Positions 1-8,211 of a stretch of 16,062 nucleotides of DNA are shown one piece after another. The notes below the pieces were generated by a model. That model saw only the letters and a list, made by a program, of their open reading frames with translations, was not told the DNA's origin and ran no database searches. The stretch spans positions 1-16,062 of the forward strand of contig LSSL01002850.1 of NCBI GenBank assembly GCA_001953115.1, given 5' to 3'. Source of the stretch: Smittium mucronatum. Lineage: Eukaryota > Kickxellomycota > Harpellomycetes > Harpellales > Legeriomycetaceae. The translations under genes and the position numbers were made by a program. How positions within the stretch are numbered: the stretch's first letter is position 1; each line of letters begins with the position of its first letter.

Positions 1-249
1 ATAATTTGAATTTCGAAATGATTTCCTCTTCAAAATGTGAACAAAAATAATTTTTTTATAATCTCTTTCTCTTGAATTCATTATTTCTTCATGATATTTT
101 GTTTACTCAATGTTCCAATAAAATACAAAAATTTTATAGCGAAAATATATTTATTGTATATTTCGGTATGTTAAACTTTCCATATTATAACTTTTAATTG
201 AGCTTTAGTTATAATATTTTATAAAATTAATTTTATTTTATGTTATATT

Positions 250-600
250 AATGAGAGCTTTATTTTTCCACAAGATATTCTTAAAAATGACGGCTAAAAT
301 AAATAAATATGCTGTATTCATATAATTTAATAAAACAATAGATTAATTATTCGCATCAAATATCTCATCCAATTAAGAAAGCCTCCCATAAGTATAATTG
401 ACTTTTAGGAAATAGAAAATGGTATAAATAAGAAAGCTTAGCCATTTTGGAATAGCTAAGCTTTTCAACTTTTCTCTTTCCCTATCTTTTATATTATTAT
501 CTAGTATATCCGTTTACATTTTATTATCCAAATTATCCCTTTAAAACTGATCCTTACTTATATAATATATCACAAAATCTTAGAAAAACAAGACTCTTTT
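250..600 (+). pseudogene. Second MULE transposase relic, fragment in opposite orientation
   Basis: This + strand segment is homologous to the central part of the - strand MULE relic at about 15200-14885. Positions 363-472 align without gaps to the reverse complement of 15003-15112 with 17 mismatches in 110 (84.5%). Weaker similarity continues on both sides, for example ctgatccttac at 547-557 against the same string in the other copy, and the translated LLGN...SLAI blocks match. It is more decayed than the right copy and has stops in all frames. The 5' portion probably continues into 1-250 and off the window, but I cannot align that part by eye. The recognisable C-terminal STNNGLES block is not evident after 600. 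Confidence 0.72.
434..463. repeat. Palindrome inside left MULE relic
   Basis: AAGCTTAGCCATT (434-446) and AATAGCTAAGCTT (451-463) pair with one mismatch over 13 bp around a 4-nt loop. The same hairpin occurs in the right MULE relic at 15011-15040. Confidence 0.8.
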
Positions 601-869
601 TATCATAAATAATTATGTACTAATTTAATTTCTTAAAACTATTTGTCTAATAAATATGTAAAAATTTTAGATATTTTACTTATTTGCTTACTTTAAAAAT
701 TTAAAAATCATTATTTGTTATTACATGATTTTCAACGAATAAAAAACGAAATACTATATACCAATGCTTTTACTAAAATTTTAATGTGAAATCTGTCAGT
801 GAAAACCTCTGGTATGTCAAAATATTATATATTTATATCTTTTTGAATATTAATTTGTAGATTATTTGG

Positions 870-1950
870 AGTATCTGAAGTTTTATTAGCAGGGGTTGCA
901 AATTCCCTTTTATGGGTAAAGTTGGTTTATTAATGAAATGATTTATATTCGCTGTAAGTATTATTTTAAAACTAAGGAAAATGTTTTATTGTGGCCAATT
1001 AACAAAATATAAGTTTAATTAAGAATATTATTGGTTTAATTTTAAAGTTACAAATAAATAATATAAAAATTAAAGCTTAGTAGGTTCTATGGAAAGATAA
1101 CGAATATTTGGCAATTAGTCAAAATGAAAAATTCTTTTAAATCCATTTATTATTTACTCATACTAGCTCTTTAAGCATTAAATTAAAAGAGGCGTAATCA
1201 ATGAATTAGCTTTTCTAAATAAACAGAATTTAAACAAAAATTGAGTCGTGCTATTGAAAATGCAGGACTATATAACATAAGAAATAAACTTTGCGATAAA
1301 GATATCTTATTAAACCAAAATTTTGATCAGATAAAATTATTTAATTAAATAATACATTAATTTTTAAATTAAAGAAATAGGAGTGTTAATTTCGCTATGA
1401 ACGGCAGATAAATTCTGGTTAAGATGTCATTGTGACTTACGAGTACGGACTATCAGGCATGTAGAAATTCCATTTATTTGAATTTCATAATTTAGAATTG
1501 ATATCGTTGTAATTTTTAAGAAAATAAAAATTTTACCATAATTTACAATACATTCAACATTAAAATATTTCTTTGAGTATTGTAAAACAAAATTTACTTA
1601 GAGATTTTGATAATGTTAAAGATATATTGGTATTAAAATATGGTTTCGGGACCGTGAATCCTCTCCATCACATCATTACTGAAAATTAATTTTATTTTAT
1701 TGTTTTTAACTTCATAGAATAAAATGATGGATTATTTCTAAATATCTCAGATTTGGTTTCTAAATTAGTTTAGTTGATAAACTAATTTTCTTGGAAAAAT
1801 TTGAGATTAATCAACTTTTACATATTCTATTGTTATTGAAAGAAAGTTGGAAGTTATGGCATATCATGAGATCGGACCGATTCTTGATCGTTTAATACCT
1901 CCCATTTTGAAATTTAATATTATACTTAACCTCCACTTTGATTAAACTTG
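870..1950 (+). pseudogene. Unidentified decayed coding sequence
   Basis: I do not recognise this. Several + strand stretches read as ordinary protein rather than the K/N/I/F/Y-rich noise typical of this DNA, and each is cut by stops or a frame change. Examples in order are: SRGCKFPFMGKVGLLMK (~880-930); SRAIENAGLYNIRNKLCDKD (~1244-1303), followed by ILLNQNFDQIKLFN; a G+C-richer patch at 1380-1475; DILVLKYGFGTVNPLHHI (~1624-1677); and KLEVMAYHEIGPILDRLIPP (~1846-1905). Together they span about 1.1 kb in one orientation, as expected of one dead gene or transposon. It directly follows the left MULE relic, but nothing here matches MULE motifs. The individual open stretches are short enough (26-45 codons) to arise by chance, so only their residue composition and co-orientation support the call. 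Confidence 0.3.
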
Positions 1951-1984
1951 TTTTACACCTCTAGGAAAGTCGTAATAAATTTTA

Positions 1985-2640
1985 ATGTATAGTCAGTGTA
2001 AAAAAAGATAGAAATATAATGTTTTATATATTTTAAAACTCGAAGTTTTGCACCCAAAAAATTAATCATATTTATGCAAAAAAATCGTTTCTCAAAATAA
2101 ATCAGCTGTTTGAGTTTACATAAATACAATCTTTGATTTAATTGAAATCTAAATTTTTTAATAATTTATTGCCCTAATGCTCAATTATAAAATATAGAGA
2201 ACTAAAAATAAAACCACATACATATTACTGATTTATTAGGCGAGTATTTATATATATTTTACACATTTAATACTAAAATTTCGCTTTTTTTGCAAGATAA
2301 ATTAGTATTAACGCTTTAGAATTTCGACCAGATTGTTCAAAAAACAAATTAATCCTAATTTCTTATGGAAATTTTATTTTGATTTCAATAAAAATTCTCC
2401 ATTTTTATTGGCATTGATCTTCTAAATTTAAAAAATAAATGGGTATATCTCATCTGAAGAATATTATGTCAATTATAATGATATTTCTATTTTTGGTATA
2501 CATGTTACTATTTAGGGTTTAATAAAATTTGATTATGTCAATAAGCTGTAGTGCTAATATTGGCCTGTAATATTTGTTGGAAAAAATATTCTGGTCTGCA
2601 AAATAATCTCTCAATTTATAATTAACCATTTCGAACCTAT
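1985..2640. other. A+T-rich spacer, no gene seen
   Basis: I see no coherent reading frame, RNA gene or strong repeat here. It is mostly homopolymer-rich A+T sequence leading into the degenerate tandem repeat. Confidence 0.6.
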
Positions 2641-2669
2641 TTTTAATTCTTTTGAACATACAAACACAT

Positions 2670-2876
2670 TATCACCTTTTTTGAATATATTATCACTTAA
2701 TTGAATTTGAATTTGCTATTTTTGAACCAATTTTTACCTTTTTTTAATTTATTTATACTAAATACAATTATTTTGCACTATTTACGAACCAATTCTCACT
2801 ATTCTTGAATTTTATTGCACTTCGCTCGACCAGGGTTGACTGTTTTTGTATTGATTGCACTTTTTTAGAAATCGAA
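2670..2876. repeat. Degenerate tandem repeat, ~21-bp unit, about 10 copies
   Basis: Successive units begin at 2670, 2691, 2714, 2734, 2756, 2774, 2796, 2816, 2837 and 2856, giving spacings of 18-23 nt. The rough consensus is TGCACTTTTTTGAACCAATT: TCAC or GCAC followed by a T run, then GAA and AATT or similar. Clear units are TGCTATTTTTGAACCAATTT (2714-2733), TCACTATTCTTGAATTTTAT (2796-2815) and TGCACTTTTTTAGAAATCG (2856-2874). The unit at 2816 is the most divergent and G+C-rich (TTCGCTCGACCAGGG). Weaker units may extend back to about 2615. It ends about 60 nt before the next coding relic. Confidence 0.65.
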
Positions 2877-2936
2877 TGTGAAAAGGAGTAGTTTAAAAAA
2901 AAATTTAGAAATATTTACAATAACATTAGTGATTGA

Positions 2937-4130
2937 AGGGACAGTGGAAAGATATTTGCAAGCGCTGTGAGCAGTGATCTTATCGAGCTTTAGCTAGCAA
3001 ATAGTAAAAGTAACATGAGAATACAGGATATTTCGGATGTTTTAACGGTGCGAATATCTTAAGTTTTATGGCATCTGTTAGACAGGAAATTTCATAACAT
3101 CGGAGAAGGATATCGGAAACAAGAATTATAAATAATAGACTTTTATCGAGAAAATATATGTAAAGAAGCTTAGTTTCTTTTATAGGCACTAATATCTGAA
3201 AACTGTCATAGTCCACTCAACCAGAATGAATATAATCTTTTTTTGAGAAAAAAATTAGAATAAAATATTGTCTGTAGAATGAGATAGTTTTATTCAGTTT
3301 CTAGATCTGAGGTAAAGTTCTCGGAGAAGAGTTGTATGGGGTCGAATCTAAAGATAAATCCTAAGGAACCATCATCGCTGAGTAAATAGGGAGAAGGAAA
3401 AGTATTCTTTTGATTGTGGACAGCAGTTAAATTGCGAATTTATAGGATGAGATAAGATAAATACAAGAATAAAATTCTAATAATTCATCAATGATAAATA
3501 AATCAAAATAATCTAGAAGTTAAAGTTTTTTTTAAAGACTCTAGAATCCTCTTAATACAAATAAAGGATAGACCAATGGTAATACATTTGATATGAATAA
3601 AATTGAAGTGATCGATGATGGTTTGAAGGGTGGGTTGGGGGTAGGTTATATATAGTCAATAATAATTTTTTTTTAAAATACTTGGAAGAGAAGAAAGTAG
3701 CTGAGAAGAGCAAGGTATTCAAATATAGAAGGAAACTCCTGACAATTTTTATTAAATTAGGAAATTTTTTGAAGAGCATAAATAATTTTAAGCAGCAGAT
3801 GCTTCAATAAAGATATCATTTATCAAGATACATCTAAAGGCAGCAGAAGAGTTAATGAAAGCAGATTTGGATGTAGTTTTTCTGTTTTTGGTAAAATTTA
3901 AACAGTAGGACCTGCTAGCATCTAGGTAGTAACTATTGAGAATAAATTGAAAATAGTAATAGTTGGAAATATAGCTTTTTATTTTAAACTTTATAATCAA
4001 TAGACAGAGTGGATTTTTGATGAGAATATTTTTAGTAATGTTACTCGATAGCAAAAATTAATTTATAGAATGTTAGTTAGATGTAGACTTGAGAAGCTTT
4101 TTTGGATATTATTAGATTTGAAAATAAAAT
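2937..4130 (+). pseudogene. Decayed transposase-like gene, possibly Tc1/mariner/IS630 type
   Basis: The + strand is purine-rich here and one frame (2937-3494) reads as coherent protein broken by about ten stops. Near its start, DLIEL(stop)LANSKSN, then MRIQDISDVLTVRIS, RKFHNIGEGYRKQEL and SENCHSPLNQ follow the order expected of the helix-turn-helix half of a Tc1/mariner/IS630-type transposase (LSLAN..., DISxVL...VRxSTV, then R-F-x-x-x-G-x-I and a charged linker). After about 3560 another frame is better: MNKIEVIDDGLKGGLGVGYI (3593-3652), then VNESRFGCSFSVFGKI (~3860-3910) and VVTIENKLKIVIVGNIAFYF (~3929-3990), which could be the strand-rich catalytic core. I cannot place the three catalytic acidic residues with confidence. 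A competing frame at about 3640-3810 (KYLEEKKVAEKSKVFKYRRK) is open for over 60 codons. With stops this frequent, chance cannot be excluded. Confidence 0.4.
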
Positions 4131-4473
4131 AAAATATTGAGTGTTGAGAATAAGAAAAAAATATTTTATATTGAGGGAAGAAGATTCCTACCGTGGGGGG
4201 AGTTTAGAAAAGAAAATATGCGTCGCATATTATGGAAAGAAAAAAAAAATCTGCATTATATAAATTGTGCGTTAATTAGTTTAAAAAAAAATAAATACAA
4301 TTTAAATTGTCGAAGTTATAAAAGCGGCGTATTTCAACCCCTACTATTGCCGTATATAACTCTAAATTTTATAATAATTTCAAAAAAAAAAATGCACTAA
4401 ACCCCATTCGAATTCCTAATAAAGATATTATTAAGTGAAAATTATTTTTCATTTTGGTTAATTGTTTTTCGTC

Positions 4474-4772
4474 ACCAAAATTACAGTCAATCAAACCAAT
4501 ATTAAATAAGATACACTTAAAATCTCTCACCAATTACCGCAATTAATTATTAATTATTACAAGCATTTTTAATTTCCAATATCTTAACCTCATCACCAAA
4601 AAAAAACTATTTTTTTTATTGGAATTTTTCTATTAACACAAACAATCTCTAATATGGAAAACTTTGATATAGCCATTAATATAATCTTTATGATGAATAA
4701 ATTTTTAATTTTAGAATATTAATGATTTTTAAAAACAAATTAAATGATTATATGATAGTTAAAGCTATCTTT
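4474..4772 (+). repeat. Left terminal inverted repeat of the 2.2-kb element
   Basis: It pairs with about 6318-6605 in inverted orientation at roughly 80-94% identity, depending on the block. The best-conserved parts are 4558-4605 and 4666-4723. The outermost part also contains a small internal inversion: TTTTGGTT (4453-4460) and CAATCAAACCAAT (4488-4500). Confidence 0.75.
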
Positions 4773-4813
4773 TTTATAATTTCAGAGGTGAATACCCTAT
4801 ATTAGTTTGACTG

Positions 4814-5300
4814 TTATAAATACTCGCTTCTAAACTGCTTTTGTACAGTCAAAGGTGAGGCAACGTGAAGTGCACCATCTCAGGCACACTGATTACCCTC
4901 ATCCAGCAGAAATCTGTATTCAGGCATTACTTCCTTACTCCGTCTATCCATACTTTTCCCATTGCTCCCTGTAATGAAAAAACTGTGTGTTTGTACAGCC
5001 TCCACGTTATTTTTAAAAGATGAGAACCTTAAAGGGAGTTTGGGAACGGAACACAAAAAAAATTCTAGTAAAGAAGATACAAAATTTTGCATAACAGGTT
5101 CTCCCCAAAGTTAACCAATAGGTCTAAGTTATCGCTTAAAGCAGCTACTTCCGTAAGAAGGGTTCCGTAGCATCACTATGTTTATCTTCCACCACCTCAC
5201 GCCAAGTTTCAACCTTCGGGGAAAATCCATAAGGTTAAGCACCGGACTCGACAAACTCATTGTTGCACATAATCATACACATAGCACTATTTAATGCTGG
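4814..5300 (-). pseudogene. G+C-rich gene fragment inside the TIR element
   Basis: Parts of this island reach about 50% G+C (5161-5220), far above the surroundings. On the - strand a frame opens at 5092 with MQNFVSSLLEFFLCSVPKLP and continues through VEAVQTHSFFITGSNGKSMD and EVMPEYRFLLDEGNQCA to a TGA at 4880. It then stays open through DGALHVASPLTVQKQF to a TAA at 4814-4816. Upstream, other frames give LLTEVAALSDNLDLLVNFGE (~5175-5110) and VETWREVVEDKHSDATEPFL (~5217-5158), so at least two frame changes break the gene. I do not recognise the protein. The + strand is also open at about 4892-5112, but the - strand reading is more protein-like. The composition suggests a fragment captured from a functional gene, or one much younger than the neighbouring relics. 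Confidence 0.5.
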
Positions 5301-5542
5301 TTCCTTCACTAAAAGAAAATATAAACTAAACCAAAATATTAAACCGAAATAACGGATAATGATCCCAGTCCACGAAAGTATGAAATAAACACTAATAATT
5401 AAACATACCAAGTGCTGGTGAAACTAGAACCGAAAAATATTAAAAAATTATATTAAAAAAACGATGAAAAACTAACTAAGCTAAACTACTAAAGTATAAA
5501 GTGACTAGAACGATCCTCAAGCGCGCTAATAATCATAGATCA

Positions 5543-5552
5543 TAAAAGGGGC
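5543..5552 (+). promoter_or_regulatory. ATAAAAGGGG upstream of the broken ORF
   Basis: This 10-mer matches the core of TATATAAAAGGGG found before the intact gene at 8212. Here it ends 15 nt before the ATG at 5568, a spacing closer to the GGG-type start signals described in microsporidia. Confidence 0.35.
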
Positions 5553-5567
5553 TTAGCTTCACCTAGG

Positions 5568-6070
5568 ATGAAAATGCGCGTTCTAACACTTAATAATGAA
5601 AATTGGCTTTCAAAGTTGCAATTTCTAAATTCTCATGAATTTCTCTCTAAACTTGGATGAAGATATCTTTAATAAGCTTTTTAAAAACCACCAATGATGG
5701 AGTTTATTGTTTAAATGATTTCAATCTACAAATTTATAGTTCAATGAAATGTAATAATCACAAAACATTCATTGGGAGAATAATAGTCTCTGGAAGCATA
5801 ATACTATTGGTTCTATAGACAAATGGACTCTAAATCGACTCTATATGCCATCTTTGTATATCCATCAGGAAGCCTGTGTAATTAAGCTATCACCCTTATC
5901 TTTTGTTGAATAATCCTACAGTATATTAAATGGTTTGATATCGAGCTCTCTAAATTTTTTTACCTATCTTCTTTTTTAAAAAAAGAGATTTTTCGTGATA
6001 ATGGTTATAGGGAAATATTAAATCTTTATTGCGACTTTTTCAAAAAAGATATATTGTACTTTTATTATCA
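5568..6070 (+). pseudogene. Broken + strand ORF inside the TIR element
   Basis: An ATG at 5568 begins MKMRVLTLNNENWLSKLQFL and stays open for 30 codons to a TGA near 5658. A frame change there gives DEDIFNKLFKNHQ. After several stops comes a 51-codon open stretch (~5757-5909) that includes SQNIHWENNSLWKHNTIGSI, DKWTLNRLYMPSLYIHQEAC and VIKLSPLSFVE. The reading then tails off with stops to about 6070. I recognise no family. The ATAAAAGGGG string 16 nt before the ATG resembles the signal upstream of the intact gene at 8212 and supports 5568 as a former start. Confidence 0.4.
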
Positions 6071-6317
6071 AATTATATAAATAACAGATTATTAAACAAG
6101 ATATTTAGTCAGATTTTATGGAATCAATCATAACCATCAAAATCCACCCGCTAGTCGTGAGAATGACTTAATTGCAATAAATATTTTTATTTTAAGATTG
6201 AAAACTTATATTGCTTTAAAAGATACTTTTGTAATTTAAAGGGGTGATATTTAACCAATTCTAAGAACGAAATTATACTGTTTATAATAATATAACATGG
6301 ATATTATATACTATCTT

Positions 6318-6605
6318 AAATCTACCTTTAACCATCTTTAATCCTTGAATTTGTTTTTTAGAATAATTAATATCCTAAAATGAAAAATTTATTCATCAGA
6401 AGGATTTTATTAATGGCGATATCAACGTTTTCTCTATTATAGCTTATTTATGTTAGTAGAAAAATGGTTAATAAAAAATAAGATTACTTTTTTTTGGTTA
6501 CGAGGTTAAGATATTGGAAATGAAAAATGCTTGTAAAAAGTAATTTTGGTAGTGGATATGAGATTTTGAGTGAATCAAATTTAATTTTGGTTTAGTTAGT
6601 TTTTT
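6318..6605 (-). repeat. Right terminal inverted repeat of the 2.2-kb element
   Basis: It is the inverted partner of 4474-4772. The outer end carries ATTTTGGTTTAGTTAGT twice in direct orientation (about 6584-6600 and 6630-6646), 46 bp apart, so the terminus has a small tandem duplication with a T-rich spacer. Confidence 0.75.
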
Positions 6606-6649
6606 TTATTTTTTTTTGTATCACGGAATTTTGGTTTAGTTAGTTGTGA

Positions 6650-8110
6650 TTAAAAGTGGATTTTTATTTTTATCTTTTTTTTGTTCAATAAAAGCGCATG
6701 AATCTAATTTAAAAAATTAATTGTGTATAGCCAATCAATTAATTGATTGTTATAAGGGATTAGAAACAAAATACCTTCTTCATTAAGAATTCATCATAAG
6801 ATATAATTTCCATTTAAATTAAGAAAACTAGAAGCTACTTAGAATCTTATTATAAAAAGAAAAAAGTATATTTACTTTTTTATGTGTTAAAATATATATA
6901 AATTTAAAATAGCTAGCGTTATTTACACTCGATTTAAATTCAAAAACTAAAGAGTCTGGCGTTTTAAACCTTCACTCAAAATGGGGACTTAATCCCATAT
7001 CTAATTTGATATATATAATTTTCTAATAAATGTCGGCAATAAGAAAACAAACATTGCGCTGAATTAAAACTAGGATTTTACAGAAATGCAATGAATATTT
7101 ATCCATAATATGCCCAACGAAATATTTCAATTTTAAAATCACATTAGTCACGAATTTAAACCTGTAATTACAAATAGGATATTAATTAATAAAGTTGTAT
7201 TATGTATCAGCATTATTCGAAATAGGGAGAAAGAGAGTGTGCTAATCGCGTGAATATATTTATAGTTACAGAATGAGAATGAGATTGAATTATTTTTATT
7301 TTTAGAATCTTTTCGAGAATTTTAAAAAATAAAAATAAAAGGGTAACCGTTTTTGGAGTTTAAGGGGAAAGGAAATTCTCATTTTCAATTAGTGTGATGC
7401 AAAATTATCTTAATATAAATAGGAATATCTCTAGTTTAAAAATACATCTGATTGGATCATTATTTTTTTAGCAGTTGGCATTAGTTATAAAAAGATAAAT
7501 ATTATGTCGATAAAGATCATTTAGCTTTCTGGGGAATGACTTTTATCAATTATACCAGATATTTTGACTAAAAAAAACTTATTGTAGTTAAAACGAAATT
7601 TATCCATTATTCTTTTTAAGAATTTTTTGTATAGCTCTCGATCTGCAATTAGGTATAACTTACATATTTTTTCTTGGCTTCAATTAACAAGTTTTATACA
7701 CATATAGTGTAAAAATAACGAATAGTACCTTGTTTAAGATATGAATGATTTTTCTGATGTGGTTTATCTTATAATGCTCAAATCTATTTAATTTTATCCA
7801 ATGATATATGTCCGACTATTTTTATAATCGCCCAAAACTGGTATTTAAAGCTATAAAATTATTAAAATTTTAGTTGAATATAAAATAAATTTCAATATAA
7901 GATAAACCAACTAAAAGGCAAAGAATATCAACTAATATTTGGATCCGCAATAATTTATAAAGTAACATTTTCATATTTTGCGATTTTAGCAATAAAATTT
8001 CTGAAATTGCATGTTATTACATGTTTTGCGCATCTGCATCACGCAAGAGATACTTATGCCCATAGCACTTTAAATTATTAGCAATGAATTTAAAAATACA
8101 AACTATTAAA
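6650..8110. other. Spacer upstream of the secreted-protein gene
   Basis: No intact gene is seen. Three things stand out. A 14-bp-stem hairpin lies at 7290-7338. A perfect 14-bp inverted repeat pairs TGGTTTATCTTATA (7760-7773) with its complement at 7896-7909. A short + strand open stretch near 7497-7556 includes YYVDKDHLAFWGMTFINYTR, which reads like protein but is only about 26 codons long. A small G+C-richer patch at 8020-8070 has short open frames on both strands that I cannot choose between. Confidence 0.5.
7290..7338. repeat. A/T-rich hairpin with perfect 14-bp stem
   Basis: TTATTTTTATTTTT (7290-7303) is exactly complementary to 7325-7338, leaving a 21-nt loop that contains TCTTTTCGAGAA. 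The stem is pure A/T and could arise by chance. Confidence 0.6.
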
Positions 8111-8118
8111 GTGGAATC

Positions 8119-8131
8119 TATATAAAAGGGG
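8119..8131 (+). promoter_or_regulatory. TATA-like box with GGGG, upstream of the secreted-protein gene
   Basis: The sequence TATATAAAAGGGG lies 81 nt before the ATG of the 8212-8991 gene. A TATA box is expected for a eukaryotic promoter. Short GGG- or CCC-like signals just upstream of start codons are known from microsporidia. The distance here is longer than typical for those, so a short 5' leader or another role is possible. A similar string, ATAAAAGGGG (5543-5552), precedes the broken ORF starting at 5568. Confidence 0.5.
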
Positions 8132-8211
8132 TACTTTTCTTCTATGTAATAATAATTATCCTTATTTTCAGATTTAAAATAGAAGAAAAAAAGTAGTAAC
8201 AATTGTAAAAA

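Larger units (their letters stand above)
4444..6650. mobile_element. TIR-bounded element, ~2.2 kb, carrying gene fragments (Pack-MULE-like)
   Basis: About 300 bp at 4474-4772 recurs in inverted orientation at about 6318-6605. Two ungapped blocks show this: 4558-4605 against the reverse complement of 6488-6535 (45 of 48 identical), and 4666-4723 against the reverse complement of 6366-6423 (52 of 58). Similarity fades inward near 4775/6315 and outward beyond 4474/6605. Between the arms are a G+C-rich - strand gene fragment (4814-5300) and a broken + strand ORF (5568-6070). No transposase motif is visible inside, so the element is presumably non-autonomous. Long TIRs are typical of MULEs. A target-site duplication could not be fixed because the outer ends are ragged. 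Confidence 0.7.

Noticed and set aside
1943..1975. Additional copy of the CCTCTAG-type repeat seen at 10.39 and 13.55 kb
   Set aside because: Only about 20 bp match (acacctctaggaaagtcg) and the flanks do not align, so chance is likely.
2980..3216. 78-codon - strand ORF
   Set aside because: It is antisense to the transposase-like + strand frame and rich in L, I, Y and F, so probably a shadow.
3552..3779. 75-codon - strand ORF
   Set aside because: It is antisense to a purine-rich, charged + strand reading, and its F/L/Y-rich composition is typical of a shadow frame.
3788..4054. 88-codon - strand ORF
   Set aside because: It overlaps the + strand relic, has low-complexity I/N/Y/S composition and no motif.
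4137..4400. 87-codon + strand ORF ending just before the TIR element
   Set aside because: It needs a TTG start, is mostly K, N, I, L and R, and has no recognisable feature. ORFs of this length are expected by chance here.
5100..5240. G+C-rich stretch considered as an rRNA or tRNA fragment
   Set aside because: No conserved rRNA core motif or cloverleaf could be found. The - strand reads as protein instead.
8145..8171. Possible short intron (GTAATA...TTTTCAG) in the 5' leader
   Set aside because: Splicing would not extend the coding frame (a stop follows at once), and such GT...AG pairs are common here.
8017..8202. 61-codon - strand ORF upstream of the secreted-protein gene
   Set aside because: It covers the likely promoter of 8212 and most of it is Y/F/K-rich noise. 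Only its last 20 residues look protein-like.
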